A DNA stretch of 7,952 bases from Thermoplasmata archaeon (GTDB lineage Archaea; Thermoplasmatota; Thermoplasmata; Lutacidiplasmatales; UBA184), in contig JASHSX010000109.1 in assembly GCA_030040865.1 (NCBI GenBank), forward strand, positions 1 to 7,952, given 5' to 3'. Both the position numbers and the translations under genes were made by a program. Of the stretch, positions 1-6,730 are shown piece by piece (position 1 is the stretch's first letter; each line of letters starts with the position of its first letter). The notes beneath the pieces are model-generated. The model was not told the DNA's origin. It ran no database searches and saw nothing but the letters and a program-made list of their open reading frames with translations.

Positions 1-1497
1 CTCATCGGCTTCTACTACGAGAAGCCGAGCGCCGCGAGCGCGGCGAAGGAGGCGTTCCTCGTCACGCGCGTCGGGGACATCATGTTCCTGCTCGGGATCT
101 TCCTCTACTTCTCGAACTACGCGACGGCCGGCCCGGACGGCGGCTGGGCGGCGAACGGGTTCGTCTTCGTCCAGGGCTCGACGCCGTTCCTCGCCGGGGC
201 GATGGGGGGGAGCTCCACGCTCCTCACGATCGCCGGCATCCTGATCCTCGGCGGCGCCGCGGGGAAGAGCGCGCAGTTCCCGCTCCACGTCTGGCTCCCC
301 GACGCCATGGAAGGTCCGACGACCGTCTCCGCGCTCATTCACGCGGCGACGATGGTCGCCGCCGGCGTCTACCTGCTCGCCGTCACGAGCCTGTTCATCG
401 GCTTCACGGCGACCGACTCGCTCGTCATCGTCGCGATCGGCGGCTTCACGGCGTTCTTCGCCGCGACGATGGCGGTCGTGCACCCCGACATCAAGCGGGT
501 GATCGCCTACTCGACGATCAGCCAGCTCGGCTACATGGTGCTCGCCGTCGGCGCCGGCTTCGCGATGGTGGGACTGTACCACCTGTTCACGCACGCGTTC
601 TTCAAGGCGCTCCTGTTCCTCGCGGCGGGCTCGGTGATTCACGCCGTCGGCACGCAGGACCTGTTCAAGATGGGCGGGCTCCGCAAGTCGATGCGCGTCA
701 CCGCCGCGGCGTTCGCGATCGGCGGATTAGCGCTCGCGGGGATCCCGCCGTTCGCCGGGTTCTGGAGCAAGGACGACATCTTGGGCTCCGTGTACTCCCA
801 GCTCGGGGCCCACCCGGCCTACTGGCCGTTCTTCGTCCTCGCCTTCGCGGCCGTGTTCCTCACGGCCTACTACATCTTCCGGGTGTGGTTCCTGGTCTTC
901 TCGGGGGACCGGCCCCGGGACCCGACGCTCCCGGCCGCCCACGAGGGGCCGTGGGTGATGCAGGTCCCGCTCCTCGTGCTCTCCGCCTTCGCGGTCGGGG
1001 CGGGACTCTTCGTCTTCCTGCCCGGATTCCAGAACCTCCTGCTCGGCGGCGCGGGCGTCGCCGGGATCCCGCCCACGTACACGCCGACCGACCTCCTCCT
1101 CTCGGGGGTCAGCGTCGCCCTGGCCGCGGGCGGCATCGGACTCGCCTACGTGCTGTGGGGGAACGGCCGTGTCTATGCGCTCCCTGAGACGAGCGCCGCG
1201 CAGCCGGTCCGGCGGCTCCTCCTGAACCGGTACTACTTCAAGGTCGGGTACGACTGGATCGGGCTGCGCGCCGTCTACGGGATCTCGCGCGCGGCGGACT
1301 TCTTCGACCGATACGTCATCGACGGAACGATCCGCGGCTTCGAGCGCATCTTCGCCACCCTGTCCGACCGGATGCGCCGGATCCAATCGGGGGTCGTCTC
1401 CGACTACGCGGCGTACGTGATCGCGGGGCTCGTCGCGCTGTTCGCGATCCTGCTGGTCATCGGGCCGTACCTCGTCTCGCGCCTCGGAGGGTCGTAG
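1..1497 (+). CDS. nuoL: Complex I antiporter-like subunit L (5'-truncated)
   Basis: This is the proton-pumping membrane subunit NuoL (ND5/FpoL family) of respiratory complex I. The reading frame is open from base 1 and already matches NuoL there (LIGFYYEKPSAA), so the gene starts upstream. About 150 N-terminal residues are missing, including the TM5 glutamate, which would lie just before the window. The visible 498 residues show GKSAQFPLHVWLPDAMEGPT (channel Lys at visible residue 89), HPDIKRVIAYSTISQLGYM (Lys at about 165), THAFFKALLFLAAGS (His 198, Lys 202) and FWSKDDIL (Lys 257). These correspond to the conserved half-channel and connecting residues of the family. The C-terminus has the long NuoL-specific extension (from about LLNRYYFKVGYDW) that forms the lateral amphipathic helix, then a last membrane helix. 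This distinguishes it from NuoM, NuoN and most Mrp subunits. Its stop codon abuts the nuoM start. An ATG at position 82 is internal (a Met in the family alignment), not the real start. Confidence 0.97.
   Translation, partial: LIGFYYEKPSAASAAKEAFLVTRVGDIMFLLGIFLYFSNYATAGPDGGWAANGFVFVQGSTPFLAGAMGGSSTLLTIAGILILGGAAGKSAQFPLHVWLPDAMEGPTTVSALIHAATMVAAGVYLLAVTSLFIGFTATDSLVIVAIGGFTAFFAATMAVVHPDIKRVIAYSTISQLGYMVLAVGAGFAMVGLYHLFTHAFFKALLFLAAGSVIHAVGTQDLFKMGGLRKSMRVTAAAFAIGGLALAGIPPFAGFWSKDDILGSVYSQLGAHPAYWPFFVLAFAAVFLTAYYIFRVWFLVFSGDRPRDPTLPAAHEGPWVMQVPLLVLSAFAVGAGLFVFLPGFQNLLLGGAGVAGIPPTYTPTDLLLSGVSVALAAGGIGLAYVLWGNGRVYALPETSAAQPVRRLLLNRYYFKVGYDWIGLRAVYGISRAADFFDRYVIDGTIRGFERIFATLSDRMRRIQSGVVSDYAAYVIAGLVALFAILLVIGPYLVSRLGGS
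1486..1490 (+). promoter_or_regulatory. Ribosome binding site for nuoM
   Basis: A perfect GGAGG lies inside the last codons of nuoL, 7 bases before the ATG at 1498. It supports that ATG as the nuoM start over the later in-frame ATG at 1519, and it shows that translation initiation inside the operon uses Shine-Dalgarno pairing. Confidence 0.75.
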
Positions 1498-2973
1498 ATG
1501 CTGCCGCTGATCTCCCTCATGCTGGCGACCCTGCTCGCCGGCACCGTCGTCACGTTCCTCGCCGGTCGCTCCGCGCGGTGGGTCGCGCTCGGGGTCTCGG
1601 CCCTGTTCGCGGTCGAGGTCGGCCTGCTCTTCCTCGCGTTCCCGGGCTGGCCGGGCTACTCGAGCGCGCTCGTCCCGGGCTTCGCCGAGAGCGAATCGTA
1701 CGCGTGGGTCCACCTCTCGTGGTTCAACGTCAACTACACGGTCGGCGTCGACGGGATCTCGCTCGTCCTCATCCTGCTGACGGCGATCCTCCAGATCGCG
1801 ACCGTCCTCTACTCCTGGAACGAGACGAAGCGCCCGGCGGCGTGGTTCGGGCTCGTCCTGCTCACGTGCCTGGGCTGCTTCGGTGTCTTCGTCGCGCTCG
1901 ACATCCTCCTGTTCTTCCTCTTCTGGGAGGCCGTCCTCATCCCGATGTTCTTCATCATCGGCTACTGGGGCGGGCCGAACCGCCGGTATGCCGCGCTCAA
2001 GTTCTTCGTCTATACCCACGTCGCGTCGATCGTGATGCTCGTCGGGCTGCTCGCCCTCGTCTTCTACTCCGGGGCGGCCTCGTTCGACTACTCGGCCGTC
2101 TATGCGGCCGGGCACGCGCTCCCGGCCGTGACCCAGGCGTTCCTGTTCCTGGCTCTCTTCTTCGGCTTCGGCGTCAAGTTCCCGATCGTTCCGTTCCACA
2201 CGTGGCTTCCGGACGCGCACGTCGAGGCGCCGACCGGCGGCTCCGTCCTGCTGGCCGGGCTCCTCCTGAAGCTCGGCGGCTACGGGCTCATCCGATGGGC
2301 CGTCTTCGTGCTCCCCGCGGGATTCCACCTCGACACGCCGATCCTGTTCTTCATCGCCTTCCTGTCGATCGCGTGGGGATCGATCCTCTCTCTCGCCCAA
2401 CGGGACCTGAAGCGGCTCGTCGCGTACTCGTCGATCAACCACATGGGCATCGTGCTGCTCGCGATCGCGGTCGGCTCGTCGCTCGGCCTCCTCGCGGCGG
2501 TCCTGCTCATGTTCGCCCACGGGATCGTGAGCGGACTTCTCTTCATGGTCTCGGGCTCGGCCCACCACACGTTCGGGACCCGGGACATCGCCTCCGTCGG
2601 CGGCGCGACGCCGACGACCCCGGCGCTCACCACCTTCGCCATGATCGGATCGCTGGCCTCGCTGGGCCTGCCGGCGCTCATCAGCTTCCCGGCCGAGTTC
2701 GCGGCCCTCCTCGCGACGTGGGACCGGCTCGGCTACTGGGTGTTCCTGCCGCTCGGGATCCTGGTCGTGACGGCCGCCTTCTACCTGTGGATGCTCCAGC
2801 GGATGTTCTTCGGGCCGCCCCGCGGCATCCCGCCCGACGCCCACGATGTCCCCTGGTACGAGGGGGCCGGCATGGGCATCCTGGTCGCGTTCACCGTCCT
2901 CTTCGGCATCCTCCCCGGCCTCCTCGTGACCGTGATCCTCGCCTCGCCGATCCAGAGCTTCCCGGGGACGTAG
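1498..2973 (+). CDS. nuoM: Complex I antiporter-like subunit M
   Basis: This is NuoM (ND4 family), an antiporter-like subunit of the membrane arm that carries one proton channel. It has 491 residues, close to the usual 480-510, and is hydrophobic throughout with about 14 membrane segments. Family residues are all visible: Glu144 in LFFLFWEAVLIPMFF (the same number as the essential E. coli Glu144), Lys227 in GVKFPIVPFHTWLPDAHVEAP, Lys258 in LLLKLGGYG, the QRDLKRLVAYSSINHMG stretch at 301-317, His341 in MFAHGIVSGLLF and Glu400 in FPAEFAALL, the counterpart of the terminal TM12 glutamate that replaces Lys in NuoM. HTWLPDAHVEAPT and the TM12 Glu distinguish it from NuoL and NuoN. The ATG follows the nuoL stop with no gap and is preceded by GGAGG. 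No frameshift or missing key residue was found. Electron-input subunits are outside the window, so whether it uses NADH, F420H2 or ferredoxin cannot be told. Confidence 0.98.
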   Translation: MLPLISLMLATLLAGTVVTFLAGRSARWVALGVSALFAVEVGLLFLAFPGWPGYSSALVPGFAESESYAWVHLSWFNVNYTVGVDGISLVLILLTAILQIATVLYSWNETKRPAAWFGLVLLTCLGCFGVFVALDILLFFLFWEAVLIPMFFIIGYWGGPNRRYAALKFFVYTHVASIVMLVGLLALVFYSGAASFDYSAVYAAGHALPAVTQAFLFLALFFGFGVKFPIVPFHTWLPDAHVEAPTGGSVLLAGLLLKLGGYGLIRWAVFVLPAGFHLDTPILFFIAFLSIAWGSILSLAQRDLKRLVAYSSINHMGIVLLAIAVGSSLGLLAAVLLMFAHGIVSGLLFMVSGSAHHTFGTRDIASVGGATPTTPALTTFAMIGSLASLGLPALISFPAEFAALLATWDRLGYWVFLPLGILVVTAAFYLWMLQRMFFGPPRGIPPDAHDVPWYEGAGMGILVAFTVLFGILPGLLVTVILASPIQSFPGT

Positions 2974-2977
2974 CGCC

Positions 2978-4549
2978 GTGTTCGACACCGCGTTCGTCGG
3001 CCCGTTCCTCCCCGAGATCGTCCTGCTCGCGGCGACGCTCGCCGTCTTCCTGCTCGACGTCCTTGAGGTCCGCCGGATCGAGATCTCGGGAGCGATCGGC
3101 GTCGTCGGCGTCGCGATCGCGTTCGTCCTCGTCGCCGCCGATCTGGGGTTCTCCCCGATCGCCGGGCTCGCCACGATCCCCGCGTCTCAGATCGACGCCG
3201 GCGGGCCGACCGGCCTCTACGCGTTCACCTCGCTCGGCCTCGTCTTCCAGCTGATCTTCCTGACCGCCGCGTTCCTCGTCGGGCTCGCGTCGGTGAGCCG
3301 TCCCTCGGGGGAGAAGGGGGCTCCGATCTTCTTCGGGCTGCTCACGCTCGCCACGCTCGGGATGCTGCTGGTCGCGATCGCTTCGGACCTCATCTTCCTC
3401 CTGCTCGCGATCGAGGTCGTCTCCATCCCGACGTACCTGCTCGTGGCCTACACGCGCAAGGACGAACGATCGCTCGAGGCGGCGATGAAGTTCTACATCG
3501 TGGGGGCCCTCTCCACGACCCTCTCGTTCTTCGGCGCCTCGCTGCTCTTCGGTGCGTACGGCACGACGAACCTCACCGCGATCGCGGGGCTCGGCTCGGC
3601 CGGCGTGCCGACCCTCGTCCTGCTGGGCTACGCGTTCCTGATCGCCGGCCTCGCGTTCAAGGCGACCCTGGTGCCGTTCCACGCCTGGGCCGTCGACGTC
3701 TACGACGGCGCGCCGAACGACGTATCGGCCTTCCTCGCCGGCGGGACGAAGAAGATCGCCTTCTTCGCGTTCTTCCTCGTCTTCCTGGGCCCGATCCTCG
3801 CCGTCAAGGCGACGGGCGGCGCGATCCTCCCGTTCGGCGGCGGTCCGTACAACGTGGGTCCGGTCCTCCAGATCGCCCTCGCCGTCCTCGCCGTCGTGAC
3901 GATGACCGTGGGCAACGTGCTCGCGCTCCTCCAGAAGGAGATGAAGCGGATGCTCGCCTACTCCTCGATCAGCCAGGCCGGGTACATGCTGATCGGGATC
4001 ACGGTCGCCACGGCCCCGGCGCTCGCGGGCGCGACGCTCCAGGTGTTCGCTCACGTTCTCATGAAAGGCGGGGCGTTCCTCGTGGTCGCGGCGGTCGCCG
4101 GGCTCGGCGTCGGGCCGCTCATCTCCGACTGGAAGGGGCTCGGGACGCGCCGGCCGTTCCTCGGCGTCGCCTTCGCGCTCATGCTGCTCGGCCTGGCCGG
4201 GGTACCGCTCACGATCGGATTCTGGTCGAAGTTCGTGCTGTTCAGCTCGGCGGTCGAGGCGCAGGGGTACTTCGTGTGGCTCGCCGTCGCCGGACTCCTC
4301 AACAGCGCCCTGTCCGTCTTCTACTACGCCCGGGTCCTCAAGGTGATGTTCTTCGACACCCCGGACCCCTCGGCCTCCCTCTCCCCTCCCGCGGCGACCG
4401 CGTCGCTCGCGTTCGGGGGCCTCGGCTACGGGCGCGCGGCGGCGATCGCCCTCGCGGCCGCCCTCATCGTCGGGATCGGCGTCTATCCGCAGCCGGTCCT
4501 GGGCGCCATCCAATCGGCGGCCCAACACTTCGTGCTGACCGGTCCGTAG
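2978..4549 (+). CDS. nuoN: Complex I antiporter-like subunit N
   Basis: This is NuoN (ND2 family), the third antiporter-like subunit, which sits next to the NuoAJK core of the membrane arm. It has 523 residues. The start is a GTG at 2978, 4 bases after the nuoM stop, with GGGGA at 2964-2968 as a weak ribosome binding site; the protein from there (MFDTAFVGPFLPEIVLL) has the usual NuoN N-terminus. Key residues seen are Glu146 in AIEVVSIPTYLL, Lys228 in GLAFKATLVPFHAWAVDVYDGAP, Lys258/Lys259 in GTKKIAFFAFF, the KEMKRMLAYSSISQAGYM stretch at 320-337, and Lys418 in FWSKFVLFSS. The phrase FHAWAVDVYDGAP is characteristic of NuoN. Helix 10 reads HVLMKGGAFL with a lysine (363) and histidine (359), giving it a NuoL/NuoM-like look where many bacterial NuoN have a neutral version. 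It is the last complex I gene of the operon; the next gene begins 7 bases later. Confidence 0.97.
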   Translation: MFDTAFVGPFLPEIVLLAATLAVFLLDVLEVRRIEISGAIGVVGVAIAFVLVAADLGFSPIAGLATIPASQIDAGGPTGLYAFTSLGLVFQLIFLTAAFLVGLASVSRPSGEKGAPIFFGLLTLATLGMLLVAIASDLIFLLLAIEVVSIPTYLLVAYTRKDERSLEAAMKFYIVGALSTTLSFFGASLLFGAYGTTNLTAIAGLGSAGVPTLVLLGYAFLIAGLAFKATLVPFHAWAVDVYDGAPNDVSAFLAGGTKKIAFFAFFLVFLGPILAVKATGGAILPFGGGPYNVGPVLQIALAVLAVVTMTVGNVLALLQKEMKRMLAYSSISQAGYMLIGITVATAPALAGATLQVFAHVLMKGGAFLVVAAVAGLGVGPLISDWKGLGTRRPFLGVAFALMLLGLAGVPLTIGFWSKFVLFSSAVEAQGYFVWLAVAGLLNSALSVFYYARVLKVMFFDTPDPSASLSPPAATASLAFGGLGYGRAAAIALAAALIVGIGVYPQPVLGAIQSAAQHFVLTGP

Positions 4550-4556
4550 GTCGCCG

Positions 4557-5654
4557 ATGGAGCGCTACGAGGTCGTCGTGGTCGGAGCGGGACCCGCCGG
4601 CGCCCTCGCGGCGCGTGCGGCCGCGGAGCTCGGGGCCTCGACCCTCGTGCTCGACCACCGTCCGGAGCTCGGCGAGCCCGTCCAGTGCGGCGAGTTCCTG
4701 CCCACGACCGACGAGATCTCCGACCTGTTCGACGCGACCGAGCTCGTGAGGACCGCCTGCGGGGTCCCCTCGAACACGATCCTGAGGACGACGCGCTGGA
4801 TGCACTGCGTCTCGCCGTACGGTCATCGCTTCCGGTTCCCGCTCGCCGGGACCATGGTCTCCCGTCGGGCCTTCGACAAGGCGCTCGCCCAACGGGCCGA
4901 AGGCGCAGGGGCCGAGCTCCGATACCCGATCGGCGTGGTGAGGGTCCGGGACGGTGGCGTCGAGCTCGCCGACGGTCGGCGCATCGCCGCCGGCGCGATC
5001 GTCGGGGCCGACGGTCCGGTCTCGACGGTCGGACGCTCGATCGGGCTCGTCCCCGCGCGAACGATGTTCCGGATGATCACGGCGACCGTCGAGAGCCCCC
5101 TCGACGACGCGATCGAGCTCCATTTCGGCGGGTGTGCGCCCCGCGGATACGCCTGGCTGTTCCCGCGCGCCACCGATGCGAACGTGGGCCTCGGCGTGGC
5201 CGAGGTGCCGGAAGGGACCAACCTCGATGCCCTGCTGGACCGGTTCGCCGAACGCGAACACCTCGGCCGGCCGCGCGAGCGGACCCGCTGGTGGGTGCCG
5301 ATCGGCGACCCCCCGGACTCGCTCGTCCGGGGGAACGTCGTCCTCGCCGGCGACGCGGCCAACCTCGTGATGGCGACCAACGGGGGCGGGATCCCGACGG
5401 CGATGATGAGCGGCTGGCTCGCCGGCACGGCGGCGGCGCGGCATGTCCGCGACGGAGCTCCGCTCGCCGACTACGACCGCGCCTGGCGGGCGGCGCTCTT
5501 CGAGCCGCTCGAACGGGCAGCGCGGATCCAGCGGTTCGCCGATCCGTACACCTCGCACGACCTCCTCCTGGCGCTGGGCATGCGCTATATCGGGGGTTCC
5601 GGTCTCGACGCGATGATGCGGCTGCGCTGGCCGACCCGCCTCGGGAGGAACTAG
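4557..5654 (+). CDS. Geranylgeranyl reductase family flavoprotein
   Basis: This FAD-dependent oxidoreductase of the geranylgeranyl reductase (GGR/ChlP/MenJ-like) family reduces double bonds in isoprenoid chains of archaeal lipids, chlorophyll phytyl tails or quinone tails. It has 365 residues, somewhat shorter than typical archaeal GGRs (about 390-450). Seen in order: the dinucleotide-binding GAGPAG at 10-15; PVQCGEF at 41-47 with Cys44, at the place of the conserved cysteine loop of archaeal GGRs; GADGPVS at 150-156; the family signature YAWLFPRATDANVGLGV starting at 198; and the FAD-pyrophosphate motif VVLAGDAANLVMATNGGGI at 261-279, ending in the glycine run typical of GGRs. The ATG at 4557 is 7 bases after the nuoN stop, with only a weak AGGT (4548-4551) in front. 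It sits between complex I and a long-chain prenyl synthase, so a menaquinone-type tail is a likely substrate (inference). Archaeol or GGPP reduction is the alternative. Confidence 0.9.
   Translation: MERYEVVVVGAGPAGALAARAAAELGASTLVLDHRPELGEPVQCGEFLPTTDEISDLFDATELVRTACGVPSNTILRTTRWMHCVSPYGHRFRFPLAGTMVSRRAFDKALAQRAEGAGAELRYPIGVVRVRDGGVELADGRRIAAGAIVGADGPVSTVGRSIGLVPARTMFRMITATVESPLDDAIELHFGGCAPRGYAWLFPRATDANVGLGVAEVPEGTNLDALLDRFAEREHLGRPRERTRWWVPIGDPPDSLVRGNVVLAGDAANLVMATNGGGIPTAMMSGWLAGTAAARHVRDGAPLADYDRAWRAALFEPLERAARIQRFADPYTSHDLLLALGMRYIGGSGLDAMMRLRWPTRLGRN
5643..5649 (+). promoter_or_regulatory. Ribosome binding site for the polyprenyl synthase
   Basis: GGGAGGA ends 7 bases before the GTG at 5657 and lies within the last codons of the reductase gene. 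It fixes the non-ATG start of the synthase; the frame is open much further upstream, but that part is antisense-free shadow of the reductase gene and shows no family similarity. Confidence 0.75.
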
Positions 5655-5656
5655 CG

Positions 5657-6715
5657 GTGACGAGCGCGTCGCCCCTCGGCGACCCGGTCGAGCCGTCCCT
5701 CGAGGCGCTCGTCTCCCAGACGCTCGGGAGCGCCGTCGCGAGCGAGCTCTCGGAGCTCCTCCCGGTCCTCGTCCGGGACGTCTCGGACGTCGACTGGCGG
5801 ATGCACCAGGTCTTGGGGTCGACGTACGCCCAGCTCACCGAGGCCGCCCGGTACGCCTGCTCGATGGGCGGGAAGCGGGTGCGCCCGCTCCTCATGGCGG
5901 TCGCCGACCGGGCCCTCGGGGCCACCGAGACCCGGCCGATCGCCTCGCTCGCCGCGGCGTTCCAGCTCATCCACACGGCGACGCTCGTCCACGACGACGT
6001 CATCGACCACGCCGAGACCCGTCGGGGCCGCCCGTCGATGCCCCGGGCGTTCGGGGTCCCCCTCGCGATCGTCGGCGGGGACTACCTGTTCGTCCGGGCC
6101 TTCGAGCTCGCCGCGGAATACCCGAAGTCCGTGATCCTGCGGTGCGGCGAGGCGTGCGCCGATGTGGTGGAGGGGGAGGTCCTCCAGGAGGTCTCCCGGT
6201 TCGACCTCTCGAGCGGCCGCGAGCATTATTTCCGGGTCGTCGAGCGGAAGACGGCCGCGATCATCGCCGCCGCCCTCGCCTCCGTCGCCGAGATCCGAGA
6301 GGTCCCTCCGCCGCAGCGCGACGCGCTCGAGACGTTCGGCCGCGCCCTCGGCATCGCGTTCCAGATCCGCGACGACCTGCTCGACGTCTACGGCGACCCC
6401 GACCTGCTCGGGAAGCCGCTCTTCACCGACTTCCGGGAGGGGAATCCGACGCTCGTCTCGCTCGAGGCCTACGCGCGGCTCGACCCGCGCCGGGCCGCCG
6501 AGTTCGAGTCGCTGTTCCAGCTCCGCCGCAAGCGGGCGAAGCACCTGCTTCGGCTCAAGGAGCTCACCGACTCGACCGGCGCCGACGCGATCGTGGCGTC
6601 GGAGGCCGAGCAGTGGGCCGACCGGGCCGTCCGCGCGCTCGAGCCGATCGCGCCGTCGCCGTGGCGCCACCTGCTCGAACGCATGGCCCGGGGCGCCGCC
6701 GAACGTCGGTTCTGA
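5657..6715 (+). CDS. Trans-polyprenyl diphosphate synthase, probably long-chain
   Basis: This class I trans-prenyltransferase condenses isopentenyl diphosphate onto an allylic primer. It has 352 residues from a GTG start at 5657, 2 bases after the reductase stop and behind a strong GGGAGGA. Motifs: GGKRVRP at 71-77 (substrate phosphate binding); the first Asp-rich motif DDVID at 113-117 followed by RRGRPSMP; GDYLFVRAF at 141-149; the second Asp-rich motif QIRDDLLDVYGD at 236-247 (Asp239, 240, 243); and LGKP then EGNPTL. Before the first Asp-rich motif the sequence is IHTATLVHDD, with Ala108 at -5 and Thr109 at -4. Bulky aromatic residues there limit products to about C15-C20, and this small pair matches long-chain quinone-tail synthases such as E. 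coli IspB. A product of C30 or longer is therefore inferred. The stretch GKPLFTDFREGN differs from the more usual G-x-D and EGK. The C-terminal part, rich in Arg and Lys, is the normal helical end. A GGPP synthase for membrane lipids is the alternative. Confidence 0.92.
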   Translation: MTSASPLGDPVEPSLEALVSQTLGSAVASELSELLPVLVRDVSDVDWRMHQVLGSTYAQLTEAARYACSMGGKRVRPLLMAVADRALGATETRPIASLAAAFQLIHTATLVHDDVIDHAETRRGRPSMPRAFGVPLAIVGGDYLFVRAFELAAEYPKSVILRCGEACADVVEGEVLQEVSRFDLSSGREHYFRVVERKTAAIIAAALASVAEIREVPPPQRDALETFGRALGIAFQIRDDLLDVYGDPDLLGKPLFTDFREGNPTLVSLEAYARLDPRRAAEFESLFQLRRKRAKHLLRLKELTDSTGADAIVASEAEQWADRAVRALEPIAPSPWRHLLERMARGAAERRF

Positions 6716-6730
6716 AGTCCGCCAGCCGCC
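6716..6730. other. 15-base convergent intergenic gap
   Basis: This is the only gap between the two convergent gene groups: the + strand synthase stops at 6715 and the - strand ATPase stops at 6731. It shows no hairpin and no T-run on either strand, so no terminator can be called. Transcription from the two sides probably overlaps here. Confidence 0.8.

Noticed and set aside
82..84. ATG at 82 as the start of nuoL.
   Set aside because: The 27 codons before it are in frame and match NuoL (LIGFYYEKPS..AFLVTRVGD), so the gene begins before the window.
727..3174. A very long open frame (over 800 codons) on the - strand opposite nuoL and nuoM.
   Set aside because: Its translation is almost only Arg, Glu, Asp, Gly and Pro, as expected when GC-rich codons of a hydrophobic protein are read in antisense. 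The + strand carries clear NuoL and NuoM with all family residues.
1578..3254. A 558-codon + strand frame overlapping nuoM and nuoN.
   Set aside because: Arg/Pro/Ala-rich translation with no domain; it is the shifted frame of nuoM.
2891..4528. A 545-codon open frame on the - strand opposite nuoN.
   Set aside because: Same charged, low-complexity composition and no recognisable domain; it mirrors the GC3 bias of nuoN.
4685..5656. Upstream extension of the polyprenyl synthase frame through the whole reductase gene, which could suggest a fusion protein.
   Set aside because: The upstream part is Arg-rich nonsense, the reductase is intact in its own frame, and GGGAGGA plus GTG at 5657 give a proper start for the synthase.
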